Of a DNA stretch of 64,000 nucleotides, positions 42,472 to 54,576 are shown one piece after another. The DNA is from Ditylenchus dipsaci. Taxonomy: Eukaryota; Nematoda; Chromadorea; Rhabditida; Anguinidae. The stretch spans positions 1 to 64,000 of the forward strand of contig SADC01000821.1 of NCBI GenBank assembly GCA_004194705.1, in the 5' to 3' direction. The notes beneath the pieces were generated by a model. The model worked only from the letters and a program-made list of their open reading frames with translations, was not told the origin of the DNA and searched no databases. Within the stretch, counting starts at the first letter, position 1. Each line of letters begins with the position of its first letter. Position numbers and translations under genes: made by a program.

Positions 42472-42877
42472 CAGTCAACTCCCGATTTAGTGTACACCCT
42501 CGGAACCGGCTCCAGGTTTACACTAAATCGAGTGACACCAAATCGAGGTTCATTCTAGTTATTTTAATTAACCGTTGGCCAAAATGATTTACAGTCGAAC
42601 CTCTTTATAGTGACACCCCGATATAGTGACACCCTTGATATAGTGACACCCCGGGCCCGATTTGGTTGGCCGACATAAAGTGATATAGGATATAGTGACA
42701 CCCCGATATAGTGACACTTGGATATAGTGACACCTGGATATAGTGACACCTGGATATAGTGACACCTAGGGGTCGGTCCCCAGGGGTGTCACTATAAAGA
42801 GGTTCGACTGTAATCCAGGTGTACACTAAACCGAGGTGTACGCTAAATCCGGTGTACACTTAATCGAGAGTCGACTG
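42472..42877. mobile_element. TA-target MITE, CAGTCAACTCCCGATTTAG type
   Basis: Starts CAGTCAACTCCCGATTTAGT and ends ACTTAATCGAGAGTCGACTG, TA on both sides. The body repeats GTACACTAAATCGAGGTG. A second MITE of a sister family (42592-42810) is nested in it. Confidence 0.88.
42592..42810. mobile_element. TA-target MITE, CAGTCGAACCTCTTTATAG type, nested
   Basis: Ends CAGTCGAACCTCTTTATAGT and CACTATAAAGAGGTTCGACTG with TA flanks. The body is a run of GATATAGTGACACC units. It is inserted in 42472-42877. Confidence 0.9.
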
Positions 42878-43458
42878 TAATTGAAGTTACTCTTAAAAAG
42901 ATTTTGGCGCTACTCGGTTATACCCCCCCCCTAAAAGTGCTACTTGGAATACCCCTCCCCCTCCCCAATCCTAGGAGCTACTCGGTTATACCCCCCCCCC
43001 CCCTCAAAATCAAGATTTTCAGGAGTGGTCAAACACATTTTTAAGCAATAATTTCGCCATAAAGGGCAGAACAGCCATTTAAATAGGTTCAAGGGCTGTA
43101 TTGGGAGGGGAAGGGACAAAACAGGGGCCACTTCTATAGTGCCTATAAGTACCAAAGAGTATTAATTCTCTAAGCGTTGAAGTCACTTTCAAACCCAGCC
43201 ACTTGTGGTGCACGTAAAAGTATAAGGACTCGAAATGATCGGACCGATCAGCCGGGTGGATCCTGATGGTTGTCGTTTAGCTTTTGGATGGCTGAGCCTC
43301 TGGCTCGTAGCCTCAGGCCGGAAATAGGGGGCAGACCCTTTTCGGCCGAAAAGTCAAAGATGTTGAACATAGTTTTGAATACTGGGGCCTACCGCATAAA
43401 TAACTCTGGTATGCATGTTTTTTCATGCATCCAGAGTCCCTTTCGATTGATTTGTGTC
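42878..43458. other. C-tract repeats, no gene
   Basis: Contains TACTCGGTTATACCCCCCCC blocks (family also at 46570-46840 and 49430-49505) and a GGGCTGTATTGGGAGGG block shared with 5030 and 9400. No gene. Confidence 0.5.
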
Positions 43459-43870
43459 GGCTAGGATACATTTGGCAAAAACGAAAACTTGGCAAACGTG
43501 GGTTTTGTCAAAACGAATCTTGGCAAAACGAAACTTGGCAAAACGAAAGTTGGCAAAACGAAACTTGGCAAAACGAAATTTGCATAACGAAACTCAGCAA
43601 AACGAAACTTAGCAAAACGAAAGCTGCAAAAAATCAGCTTGGGGATCAAGGCAAATTTTTTTGGCATTTTTTACAAAAAAAAAATTTTTGTTGAAAAATG
43701 CTTAAAACGTGTATATAAATGCTTTTCGAGACTTTTGGGAAAAAAATTTTTTTTGCTAAAACACAACAGGGGGAACAAGGTGATTTTTTGACAACTTTCG
43801 TTTTGCCAACTTTCGTTTTGCCGACTTTCGTTTTTGCCAAGTTTCGTTTTTTGCCAAATGTATCCTAGCC
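43459..43870. mobile_element. hAT-like element with GGCAAAACGAAAC words
   Basis: Ends GGCTAGGATACATTTGGC and GCCAAATGTATCCTAGCC, flanked by a perfect 8-bp duplication TTTGTGTC (43451-43458, 43871-43878). The left arm has about eight units of TTGGCAAAACGAAAC and the right arm four units of the complement. The centre contains CAGCTTGGGGATCAAGGC and ACAACAGGGGGAACAAGG. Confidence 0.93.
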
Positions 43871-44344
43871 TTTGTGTCTAAGGTATGTGGGTGTGCTCAT
43901 CTCAACTCCAAGCCCCAAGCCCCCTGCGCCCCGAAGGGGGCGCAGAGGGCTTGAGAGTTAGAGATGCGATTACTCACTTACCTTAGACATAATTCGAGAA
44001 GCACACTTGATCATAAAATGCATACAGAGTCTATTTTTGCCACGGCCCGAGTTAAAAAACATGGTAAAGCAAAAAAAAAACTATTACCGAGTAGCGTCAA
44101 GATTTTCCTTGCCCTCCAAATTGGAGATGGTGGATTTTAGCCTGGATTTAAGGTGGATTTTTGTGTTCAAGCATACTTTTCTGACAATTCCTTTTCCGCG
44201 GATAGTTAAGTGTTCAATAGGGTAGGTAAATGGCCAGTTAGGGTAGGTCGGTATATAGATAGGATAGTTAAGTGTTCAGGTGAAATCTCTACAGTCAAAC
44301 TTTGATATAACGTACACCCTGCGGACCAGGTCAGGTGTACGTTA
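43871..44344. other. Repeat mosaic, no gene
   Basis: Holds the hairpin 43911-43953, two inverted TGTCTAAGG-type blocks (about 43876 and 43985), and a lone CAGTCAAACTTTGATATAAC MITE end at 44292. Confidence 0.5.
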
Positions 44345-44607
44345 CAGTAGGCGAAATAGGCGAGGGCAGGCGAGGATAGGCAAGGGTAGGCGATGATAGT
44401 CGACAGTAGGTGAGGTAGGTGACGTAGATTAGGTGGGTTCACAGGTAGGGTGGATGATCTACCCCAACCATTAATGCACTCGAACGATTCATCTAGTCGA
44501 ACTACTAATATACATGAACCACTAATGTTCCTGAACCACAGGAATAGTGCCCGAACCACTAATCTTCCCAAGCGGCATAGGCGCCAATACGCGCCTGCAG
44601 ACCCTAG
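44345..44607 (+). mobile_element. Helitron-like 3' end, copy 2 with short minisatellite
   Basis: About six GGCGAGGATA-like units, then the tail that matches 18967-19111, ending GGCGC-caatac-GCGCC, TGCAGAC and CTAG followed by T (44604-44608). The two copies keep the hairpin although its bases differ, which supports a functional end. Confidence 0.55.
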
Positions 44608-45280
44608 TATTTAAATAAAATAATGCCTAGCAGGTAAGAGCCATGGTCTTTATACAGAAGGCTGAAAACAAGTACGGAAAAGAACAAACATCTAAGGACA
44701 CAAAACAAGGATGATTAAAATTATATATACTAAAAAGTTTCACGGTAACAAGGGAGAGCAATATAAAAATTAAAAACAAAATATTTCAAGTATTAAAATG
44801 ATATTAGTAATACATGTAAAATAAAAAAATAAAACTTATTAGCTTAGTAGCATTCACTGTAGTTCTCATGCAGCTTGACCTTTTTTGCACATTTTGCATG
44901 ATTGTAAATATTTACAGAGGATAATTTGGTTCTATTAAATTTTAATCTATGATAAATTTGTTGTATGTGGGTAAACGACACACCATTAGAAAGTCCAGGA
45001 AAAATATTTTTTTGAACTGTTCACCGCGGTTTTGGTTTTTTTCGACGTTAATAGTTTTTATGTTTATTTTCATCAGCTCTTGTAGTAAATCTGCACTTCC
45101 GAGTAAGTTAATCATAAAAAAGCGTTATGTTTAGAGTTAGAGTAATAAATCTCTCATAATGAGCAGGTGTAGTGCGGGTGCGAGTCAAGGTCGATGACAT
45201 GTTCTCACAGTGACTGGTGTAGGTGTAGGTGCAGTATAATGTAGGTGTAAATGAAAGTGTAGCTGTATGTGTTCTGACAC
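44608..45280. other. No gene recognised
   Basis: AT-rich; a frame at 44949-45134 with a hydrophobic stretch has no other support. GTAGGTGTAGGTG short repeats occur near 45215. Confidence 0.45.
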
Positions 45281-46030
45281 AGGGTTGGGCACGGGCCGGC
45301 CCAAGAATGGGCCGGCCCGGCCGGGGCGGGCCGGCCTAAAACGGACCGGTTAGGCCGGGTTAACTTACAGATAACTGAAAGTTTCACTATTTCAAAGGAA
45401 TTTTTTCACCGTTTAACAATTTTTTGCATTCAAGCGCCCATTTATTATACATTTATTGCAATTGAATATTTCGAATCCAGTGGGTGCAAACCTTGTTTAT
45501 CTTCCTTTTTTATTCCCTTTAGATACAAATTTGGTGTCAAAATGATCCTCAGGCTCTTGGCTATCTAACAAGGTTATCATTGCAGCGTTTCACACCACAG
45601 CTCTTAGATAAAAAACTGCTAACGAATAAAAAAAAGTTAATTAATGACATTTAAATGAAGCTTAAACTTTAAGCCTTAAAGCACTAAATTATTTGATAAT
45701 AAGGAGCGCACAAATTATTTCGATGGGTAGAAAAGCCATAGAAAACCAAGACGGCCAAAGATAAGTAAAAAAAAAAGTGAAGGAAAAATACTTCTGTAAA
45801 ACAATGTAAGGAAGGCGTATAAAATAATTTTCTGAGGCAAAAAGTTCTTAAAAAATAGCTTAAAATTTTGAATATTGGTAAAAATTTTGAACTTTTAAAA
45901 AAAAATCGAAAATTTGAATGAGAAAATTTTTCCCTGCTTTTCCGGGCCGGCCCGGGCCGGGCTGGACCGCGCTTGACCCCTGTTCGGCCGGGCCGGGCTT
46001 TTGAAAACGAGGTCCGGGCCGGGCCTGCAA
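45281..46030. repeat. Element with GGCCGGCCC-rich ends
   Basis: GGGCACGGGCCGGCCC and its variants fill 45290-45355, and similar GGCCGGGCCGG sequence fills 45950-46025, on opposite sides of an AT-rich body. Strong base contrast and inverted arrangement suggest one TIR element, but no target duplication could be fixed. The block at 45500-45570 matches 28985-29040. Confidence 0.45.
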
Positions 46031-46176
46031 AATCAATTAAAATCAAACAACACCTACACCTCGACCATCGCCCTCGGCTGATTAGACCGTTTTTATATTT
46101 CGCATCACAATTATCTCAAATCAAATCCCAAGTAAAATTCAATTTCAAAAGATCTGTAAAAAGATTAGAGTGGCTA

Positions 46177-46909
46177 AATTAGGCTGTAACCCACTCGAAT
46201 TCACCCTAGCCCACCTACTCAAGTTCATCCTAGGACACCCACTCAAGTTCACCATAAGCCACGACTCAATTTTCGCTTGGGGGACCAAGGCGAAATTTTT
46301 TAAAACTATTTTTTAACTAAAAAATTTTTTGTATGAAAATGATTTAACATTGAAAATAACATTTTTTAAGACTTTTGCGACAAACACAGCAGGATCGAGT
46401 GTGTTGTTCACGGTGAACTTGAGTGGGTGGTCTAGAGTCTAATTTTAGCCAATTTTTATCCGCCTTTTTTCGATTACACAAATAAATAATCTTACGCAAA
46501 AGTCTTAGAAAAATGTTTATTTTTAATGTTGAATTATTTTCATGAGAAAAAACCTTTAATTGAAATATTTAAAATTTTGACGCAACTCGTTTATACCCCT
46601 CCCAAAAAAGCTACTCGGTTTTACCCTTCCTAATAATTTTTCAGGGGTACCCTTAACCATACTTTTTAATAAAAAAAAAGCTGTATTAGTAATGGCTTAG
46701 TCCTGAGCCTAAGCCTAAAGGCCAAAACCTAAGCCAAAGCCTAAAGCTAAGCCCAATTCCAAAGCCTAAAAATTAGTGGGAGGCAAAACCGAGTAAACTG
46801 TTTTTGGGAGGGGTGAAACCGAGTAGCGCCAAAATTTTGCCTTGGTCCTCTAAGCAAATATTTAGTGGATGAACTAGGGTGAACTCGAGTGGGTGGCCTA
46901 CAGTCTAAG
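46177..46909. mobile_element. TIR element, CCCACTCGAATTCACC ends
   Basis: TTAGGCTGTAACCCACTCGA and AATTCACCCTAG at the left are returned as CTAGGGTGAACTCGAGTGGG and TGGCCTACAGTCTAA at the right. The word CACCCACTCAAGTTCACC is repeated in the left end. GCTTGGGGGACCAAGGCG occurs near 46277. Confidence 0.65.
46690..46775. repeat. Degenerate telomere-like GCCTAA repeat
   Basis: Runs of AGCCTAAGCCTAAAGGCC and AAGCCTAAAGCTAAGCCC, which approximate the nematode telomere hexamer TTAGGC on the other strand. A shorter tract is at 49362-49404. Confidence 0.55.
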
Positions 46910-48055
46910 TGCTCCATAGAGTTTGAGTCACATCGAACAAAAATGCCCCGACCAAACCTGTCCTTAGGTGTATCGAATAAAGTAGAAACCAATGTTAAAA
47001 GATAGCCGCAAACTGGTTTTTGTATGATATCATGTAGCATGACAAATAATATGATATCATGAAGGTGACATCACGTATCATATCATTTGTTCGGGCTCAT
47101 GTCACCATGATGTTACTTTAATCAAATAAGAATATACAGCATACTTCTACGCTCGAAAAATTGTCGCCGGGCGCCGATCCGGTCGCCGAGCCTACCTGAA
47201 ATCGGCGCCATGTGCCGCACCGGCGCCATCCGTTGCGCAGCGCTCTAACGCAAGTTTAAGATAAAAATGACAGATAATGGAAAGTAATCGATAAACCGAT
47301 GGTTACCGTCCAAAGACACAAGATTTTCGTTTGATAAAATATTCAGTTATTTCGGAAAGAAAGAAAAATTAGCAAAAAATCTTACTTGTCAGAAAAAATG
47401 TAAAACTATCAATGAAAGACAAAAATGAGATGTTGAACAAAAGCTTAGAAGGTCCTGTGTCTAATGAACAAAAAATCTTGCAAATTTGCAAAAACTTAAA
47501 AAAAAAATCACCAAAACAAAAAGGGCGGTGAATTTAGGACACTCTGTACTGTTATTTCGTTCCTGCGACCAGAATTTTGGCAGGCACCTCTCTAAGGGGC
47601 TTCTTTCGAATTTGGCTAAAGTCAATTGAAGTTCACACCCAAGGTTTGGAGACAGAATGCTGTTTTACAACAGTGTAAAGATGTGTACTATTTGAATGCC
47701 CAACGTTCTACTCATTTGAATACCCGATTTGGTAATAACTAATGAATGAATAACTAATGAATTGATCTGAATAATCATTTTTACACCGTCAAAAGTAAAA
47801 CTGCTGATATCACTTGATATCATATACTATCGTGATATCATCATGGTACGATATCACATCACGCAGATATCACGTCAGGATGTCATATCAATATCATATC
47901 AAACACATTTATTAAATTCGACATCATATCAGATGATATGACATGAAATTTTAGCTAAAGCCATATCACCTGAGATGGTATCATGTCAACCCTATGTCAT
48001 ATCATTATGATATCAGGGCTCTGAATCCATATCACGAAAACCCTGGCCGCAAATG
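46910..48055. repeat. Region laced with ATGATATCA palindromes
   Basis: ATGATATCA and ATATCACG words recur at 47027-47100 and 47810-48030 on either side of non-coding sequence, and a GC-rich GGCGCCATGTGCCGC patch lies at 47165-47245. The layout suggests a TIR element with palindromic words at both ends. No gene. Confidence 0.45.
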
Positions 48056-48214
48056 TAGGGTTGTCAACGTTCGATTCGACTAACGTTCGAAGTTTGAATT
48101 TTCGAACGTTCGATTCGACGCTAGCGCCGCCGCCGGCGCTCCAACTCGCCCAATTTTACCCGGCGCGCGCCGGCGCTCGTGCAGCGCCGGCGCACCGCCG
48201 GCGCTGCGTGCAGG
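48056..48214. repeat. hAT-like end and GC-rich palindromes
   Basis: TAGGGTTGTCAACGTTCG, then GGCGCCGGCGC-type palindromic sequence (48120-48215). The TAGGGTTGTC start matches the ends at 24310 and 56435, but no partner end was found. Confidence 0.45.
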
Positions 48215-48860
48215 TATGGTAGGTACACCTGGACAGGTTGATATCCAGGTAACTGCCCAATAGGGTATGTTGACCCAAATGTCCAGAAAAGTCAAACATC
48301 AGTCTTTTTATATCAAAAAATATGGTAAAAAATGAAGAGTGCACCCAAGTGGATTCGAACCAGCAATGTCGGCGGTGGCTATCCGAGTGGTCGTCCACTT
48401 AGATCAAAAAAATTTTGCTCACGTATTCGGGTTCCAAAATAATTTTTCTGCACTAATTATAGCACGCTGAAGATGGTTGACAGTGGTAAAATCATGTTTT
48501 ATGAAGAAATTTTGAGTTATCGTAAATTTCTTGATTTTGATAAATCAAGAGTTAACAATAACTGAAAAATTTCTCGATAAAACGTGATTTTACCACTGTT
48601 AACCATCTTCAGCATGCTCGAATCAGTGCAGGAAAATTGTTTGGACCCGAAACGTAAAAAAAAAAAATTTTGATCCAAGTGGACGACCACTTGGATAGCC
48701 ACCGCCGACATTGCTGGTTCGAATCCACATGGTGCATACCTTATTTATTCATAATTTTGAGTGTTTACGTGGTGTAGAAGTCCATATACTCATTACCAGG
48801 TTACTGGTTCGACCCCATCTGGGTGCAATCAGTCTCGAGTAGAGGACCCGATTCAAATTT
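48215..48860. repeat. Fold-back with tRNA-like B-box ends, copy 2
   Basis: Relative of 9957-10640. Arms contain GTGGTCGTCCACTTAGATC and CACGCTGAAGATGGTTGACA, meeting near 48535. GGTTCGAATCC-type B boxes flank both arms (about 48355 and 48714), with a further GGTTCGACCCC at 48805. Confidence 0.7.
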
Positions 48861-49679
48861 AACCGTTTCAGACACAATTTGAGTTGAATCGTTTGGGTTT
48901 TCAGCTCTTACAGATGATAAAAATTTTGTGGACGACATGACCTGTGGACGAATGATCTAGATGGTACTGGATAGGGTACCATGATTTTTAATTACTTTTA
49001 GCTAAATCTAAAATTTTGGATTCTGGATGTGGATGACCCTCGGGCAGGTACCACGGGGTCCCTATACCCAACTGAGGTTTTAATGGTCTTATAAAAACTA
49101 GTTTATGACTATTGGTCATAGAAACATAATGTCTGCTACCACCAGAAGAAATCACAGAGTAATGACCGTTGCGATATGAAAGACAGTCCTGCATATAAGG
49201 AGGTGGCCGTTTATTTGTGTGCTTGGCTTGGCTTCTTTTGCATTTGTTTTTTTTTTGGGCAGTTCAAAGATTGCGCAACCTCACTGATGACTAGTAAGAA
49301 AAGTAGACCTGTGCCAAACTTGTGTGCTGACAAAGGAGATCTGACGCTACTTGTTTTAAGGCCAAAGCCTAAGCCTAATGGCTAAGCTTAATTCATAAGC
49401 CTAAAAGTTATTGGAGGGAGGGGGGGGGGCGGTGGTGATTGCTGGTTGGTTAAAACCGAGTAGCTGTTTGGGGGGGGGGCTGGAGGGTTGTAAAACCGAG
49501 TAGCGCCCGAGATTTCATCTCTTTTGCATAAGACTTTTATCTCTTTTTGCATATTTGCATGAGACTTTACAGAAGAAACCATTTGTGTAGAATACAGAAA
49601 ACAAAATCCTCTTTGTAAGAATTTACGAATGTGGTATCATCCAATGATATACAAAACCACGAATGTATAACCCGCTAAA
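48861..49679. other. No gene recognised
   Basis: Includes a telomere-like tract (49362-49404) and G-tracts with AAAACCGAGTAGC (49450-49505). Open frames are short. Confidence 0.45.
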
Positions 49680-50236
49680 AATTTAACAAGTCAAAATCCG
49701 CAAATGCATGATACACAAAAAATCCGCAAATGTGGAATCCACAGAAAACATCCGCAAAAGAAAATCCGCAAATGTGAAATCCGCAAAGAAAATCCGCAAA
49801 TGTGAAATCCGCAAATGAAAATCCGCAAGTGAAAATCCGCAAATGTGGATTCCGCAAAAAAAAATCCGCAAGTGAAAATCCGCAAATGTGGAATCCGGAA
49901 AAAAAAAATCCGCAAGTGAAAATCCGCAAATGTGGAATCCACAGAAAACATCCGCAAAAGAAAATCCGCAAATGTGAAATCCGCAAAAAGAAAATCCGCA
50001 AATGTGAAATCCGCAAATGAAAATCCGCAAGTGAAAATCCGCAAATGTGGATTCCGCAAAAAAAAATCCGCAAGTGAAAATCCGCAAATGTGGAATCCGG
50101 AAAAAAAAATCCGCAAGTGAAAATCCGCAAATGTGGATTCCGCAAAAAAAATCCGCAAGTGTGAAATCCGCAAACATACAATCCGCATAAGTTTGATCCG
50201 CATATGTGGAATCCGCAAAAAAAATTCCGCAAGTGA
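49680..50236. repeat. Tandem AATCCGCAAATGTGG array
   Basis: About 36 units of 13-16 bp built on AATCCGCAA(ATGTG or AAAAA), with a higher-order repeat of about 180 bp (49725-49905 against 49925-50105). It opens long Phe/Cys/His-rich minus-strand frames in several phases, which I do not take as a protein. Confidence 0.93.
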
Positions 50237-50397
50237 GTGCTCGCCGGGGGGGGGGGGGGTGCTAAGTGGGCTATAGCCTCCATCGCCCCCCCCTCCGTCA
50301 GGTTTTCGAAAAAAATTGTTAATTAAAAACACTGAAAAAACTCGAAAAACGGTGTAGGGAAAATGACTCTCGGGGGGCTTTATCTGGGCCTTGTAAG

Positions 50398-51183
50398 CAG
50401 TGTTGGCATTTCGAAATTTCCGGCTCCGGATCTGGCTCCCGGCTCCGTCGGGGCAAAGTTTCGACTCCGCATATGGCTCCCAGCTCCCGGAGGCCAAATT
50501 TCTCGCTCCGGATCTGGCTCCTGGCTGCGGGCGGCAAAATTTTCCGCTCCGGATCTTGCTCCGGCGGAGTCGGATCCAGAGCGGAGCAGAGCGGCCCTGG
50601 CTCCGGTACAAGAAAGTGTCAACGAAATATAAACCATATAAACAAAATATGACAAAAAGTACAGTACAGGAACACACTGATGATAAATACCGTATTCTCT
50701 CTAGTAGAATACCACTCTCTAATAGATTTGGAGGTTTAAAAAAACCCCATGGCGTTCTATTAGAAGAATATGGTAAATTGGGAATAACAAATACACGAAA
50801 CCCTCACAAATCAATCTAATCTCCGGCCAGCGTCAGCAGCACTTTCTCGCGAATGCAGAGTTTAGGTGGCGGAGGTTGGACAATGTATGGAACAATAATA
50901 TGCGGGAACTAAGCGCATAGCAAAATTAACATTAGGATTCCTGTCGCGAGACCAAAAAAACTTGGGTTTAATTATATAGAAAATCCATAAGTAAAGGTTT
51001 TTTGTCGCAAAAAGTATTTATTTGACAGTAGATTTTATATTCAAACTTTTCGGGTAACTAAATAAACGAAAAACTGGCTCCAAAATTGCTCCGGGAGTCA
51101 AATTTTTCGCTCCGGATCTGGCTCCGGCTTGGAGCCGGAGCAGAGTAAGAGCGGAGCCGAAGCGGAGCTGATTGCCAGCACTG
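50398..51183. mobile_element. hAT-like element with GCTCCGGATCTGG words
   Basis: Ends CAGTGTTGGCATTTCG and GATTGCCAGCACTG, flanked by a perfect 8-bp duplication CTTGTAAG (50390-50397, 51184-51191). The left and right 150 bp consist of GGCTCCGGATCTGGCTCC words in opposite orientation. A CCGTATTCTC MITE (about 50690-50771) sits inside. Second copy at 39252-41290. Confidence 0.94.
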
Positions 51184-51191
51184 CTTGTAAG

Positions 51192-51996
51192 GTAGCCTTC
51201 CGGATACCCACATCCTGGTACCCACTCAATTGTGAAACAGGCGCCTATAGGTGCCTACAATAGAAGACCAGTCTCATATGGAAGGCCCGTTTTTAATAGA
51301 AGGCACCCCCTGAGGGGGACTGGAAAATAGAAGGCCAGTCTCTATTAGAAGGCCTCCCCCGCTCGAAGTGGGTCCAGAATATATGATATCGAGAATTTCG
51401 ATGTGTACAGTATTATATTAGCCGTATGGTCGTCTCCCAAATATACCGGGTCCAGTAAATTTGGAAAACGTCCCAAAAATAAGAGAAGAAACCAAGGCAT
51501 CTTCTGTTCCGAAAATTTTTAATTTTCGTTGTGTCTAAGCCATCTCAAACCACCTAAATAACCTAAACCACCTCAAGTCACCCGAAACCATCCGAACCAC
51601 CTTAAACCCTCCGAATATACTCCAAGCAACTCGAACAATCACTCCAAAATCGCTGTCACCACCATTTTTAGGATTAGGTCATAACCACGGGGTAGGCCAG
51701 CGTATATTAAACCGTAACTAGAAAAATGTCTTATGGGTAATTATGGATGGGTGCTGTTTATGTGGTGAAAAGTGTGGTTTATGTGAGCTGTTTATGTGGT
51801 TCGAAACTGTTTGGGTTTTTGAGCAAGAGCAATAAATGTTAAATATAATACCGATGTCTCCTAAGAATGTTATATAATTGGTTGTTAGCTCGAGTGTTAT
51901 ATATGAAACATTTTGAGTGAGCACTTCAAGTGTTGAAATAATTTGTCATAAAAGGTGTTAAAAATTAGAAGGCTAGATTGTCTCAATTAGAAGGCC
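51192..51996. other. MITE pieces, no gene
   Basis: ATAGAAGGC-type MITE segments at 51265-51360, an AACCACC short repeat at 51545-51650 (matching 11090-11165 and 29560-29600 inverted), and AT-rich sequence. Confidence 0.45.
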
Positions 51997-52239
51997 CAGT
52001 GCCGTACGTAGGAATTTCTGACGGGGGGATAGGGGGGGCGTGCACCAGGCCATTTTTAGGCCATTTTACCTACACCGTTTTTCAAATTTTCGAGGCCATT
52101 TTACCTACGCCGTTTTGAGAAAAATCTGACGGGGGGGGGGCACCGATAAGGAAAAAATCTGAAGGGGGGGCACCGATAAGGAAAAAATCTGACGGGGGGG
52201 GCACGTGCACCCCTGCCCCCCCCCATGTGTACGCCCCTG
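51997..52239. mobile_element. CAGTGGCGTACG-type MITE, copy 1
   Basis: Starts CAGTGCCGTACGTAGGAATT and ends CATGTGTACGCCCCTG, flanked by a perfect 8-bp duplication AGAAGGCC. G-tracts GACGGGGGG repeat inside. It sits in an ATAGAAGGCC-type MITE. Confidence 0.88.
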
Positions 52240-52283
52240 AGAAGGCCAGTCTCATGTATTATGTATAAGGTTAAAGCTAATAC

Positions 52284-53224
52284 CGTCTAGGGTCTAACAC
52301 CTTTTAACCCAATTTTTTAAAGTCTTTTGACAGCTCTTATGCGTCTGTATAATCTGAACCATATAGATTTTGCTGGTCGAAGTTTGGTCAAGGAAACACT
52401 ATAAATTCGCCATTCAGGCTCGCATCTCTGGAATTAACGTACACATTTTTCAGCATCTAAATTGAGACTTGCGGACCTAAATAGCAAAGTTATAGTGTTT
52501 TCTGAGAGAAAACCGAAATTAGAAAACATTTTGATTGAAACAGTCACGTGAATAATGCCGAGCAACGGCAGTACAATTTCAAAAAATAATCACAACTATA
52601 TGACAGTTTTTGAACTGTACTACAGCTATATATTTGCATTATATACATCACTGGATTAAATATCGGCAACGAAAACAAGTAAAAACCACTTACCGTAAAA
52701 CTCTATTAAACGGACACCCTCCAATAAACGGACACCCTCTAATAAACGGGCACCCTCAAGGACCTATATCTCAGCGCAAAAAAATTTTTTTGCAAATCTG
52801 TTTTTCGCGTTTTCTTGATCACCTCGATCTTACTTGATTCCGCTTTTTAGATTTTTTGAGTACCAAAAATCTCAAAATCAAAATATTTTTTTTTCGATTT
52901 TTTAGGGGTTGAAAATTAAACGGGCATGCCCGTTTAATAGAGGTTATACGGTAATATGGAAACAATTTACGCAGAGCTTAAAAGTCGTTTTTTTAAGAAC
53001 TTTCCCTTAAAGTTGCAACTTTAATGAACAAACTTGACATGTGTCACTATATCGAGGTATTTTTATTTGTTGGGAACGGTCCAGGGTGTCACTATAGCGA
53101 GGGTGTCACTGTAGCGGGGATCTAGTCTAAGGTGTTTCAACCAAAACCAACCAAATCTTCTACAAGGTGTCACTACAGCGAGGGTGTTCCTATAGCGAGG
53201 TGTGACTATAGCGGGGGTTGACTG
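52284..53224. mobile_element. TA-target MITE, inverted copy of 2465-3428
   Basis: GTCTAGGGTCTAACACCTTTT at 52289 to GCGGGGGTTGACTG at the right; matches 2465-3260 in reverse complement. The left end is shortened. A different MITE (52694-52951) is inserted in it. Confidence 0.85.
52694..52951. mobile_element. TA-target MITE, CCGTAAAACTCTATTAAACG type, nested
   Basis: Ends CCGTAAAACTCTATTAAACG and CGTTTAATAGAGGTTATACGG, TA flanks. The sister host copy near 2850 is uninterrupted. The interior contains the TATATCTCAGCGCAAA and ATCTGTTTTTCGCGTTTTC blocks seen in CCGTATTT-type MITEs. Confidence 0.9.
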
Positions 53225-54576
53225 TATTCTAATGAGTTATTTCGAATGACACCAAAGAGTATAGTAAAAGACAAAAGAGAAGTGCGCTCAAAAACTAGGT
53301 CCTTTGAGAAGGAAAAATTTTGGGAGGTGGTTATTCGCCACTAGGGTCAAATCTCTCTGTTACGTTGTAGCACAGGATCTTTAGCTTTCTTGAAAAACAT
53401 CGTCTCGATATTATAATCCACTTTTCTTTGTTACCCATCGGAAAGTTACCCGTCGTATACGTCGGATTTTCGAAATCTATCTTCAGATTTAGAATCAGCA
53501 TGAAACTGTACGAAAATAAACAAAAGTGCCACTCAACCATTGAAGTGTTAACTATTGGGTTGAATCATAATTATCTGGACTTTTTCAAAAGGCCTTTTTG
53601 AAATTTTTTAAATTCAACCAAATCACCGTATTTGTTCTACATGCCGACAGTCTCTATTAACCAAACTTGCACGGGCGCCGGCGCCCTTGAGTTTTTTATA
53701 AATTTTCGAGATTTTCGGAAAGGCACCGACTTTGTCAAAATACAAGGTGTGTCAAAATACTTGACCACCTAAAAAAATCGGTGTACGTAACAGCTTGCCC
53801 GGCCGATTTTTCTAATTTTGGGCCATAACCCTCGGAAATCTCCAACTTCACTTAGGATACTATGAATAATGACCCGAAAAATAAGCAAAGCTTTTTTACT
53901 ATTAACTGACAATGTCACACAAAATAATGAGAAAGTGAAAAATTTCAAAGTGGTCAAATTTTTCTAACGCACCCTGTATTTGCAGCAACGCTGTTTTTTC
54001 AAAATTTTTGAAAAAATCTTTTGAAAACTTTTCTTAAAAATTTGTTAATTTTTTCGATTCTATCTAAATTGAGTATTTTTGAGATGAAATTATACATTTT
54101 TTCATTATAAAAAACTCAATTTAAAGACCAAATACCGGCACCCTTATTCTAGCCTGGTGCCCGTGCCATAATTCCAAAAAAGCCTGGCGCCGGTGGTGGC
54201 GCCCTAATTTCAACCTGGCGCCCCGTAGCCGGCACCGCTTGCGGCACCGGCGCCAAAATTTTAAAATGCCTGGCGCCGGTGCCGGCGCTGGCGACTATTT
54301 TCCGAAACATGCAAGTATGCTATTAACCTGACACCTCCACTTTAAGAACCTATATCTCAGACTGAAGAATTTTTTTTGCAAAACTCCCACGAGCTCTACC
54401 AATTTCACTTTTTGAATTACGAATTTTCACCCGAAAATCTCGAGATTGAATCAAATTTTTCCGACCTTTGGGTGAAAACGAAATTGAAATGACAGCACAT
54501 CCAAAGAGTATAATTTTCACTAACCGAAAATTGGTTAGAGAACTCATGCTCTTTGGCGGGGGGAAGGGTGCACTTA
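53225..54576. repeat. No gene; GGCGCCGG-rich element
   Basis: From about 53664 (CTTGCACGGGCGCCGGCGCC) to 54316, GGCGCCGGTGCCGG words stand at both ends of an AT-rich body. No target duplication was fixed. The rest is spacer with no gene; frames at 53331, 53769 and 54350 lack support. Confidence 0.4.

Noticed and set aside
45205..46046. Frames with PGRAGP-type repeats
   Set aside because: Arise from the GGCCGGCCC-rich ends; no protein domain.
49680..50236. CRISPR-like appearance of short repeats
   Set aside because: No unique spacers of constant length, no cas genes, and the genome is eukaryotic.
49675..50677. Long Phe/Cys/His/Gly-rich minus-strand frames up to 328 residues
   Set aside because: Produced by the AATCCGCAA tandem repeat in several phases; no start context, splice sites or domain.
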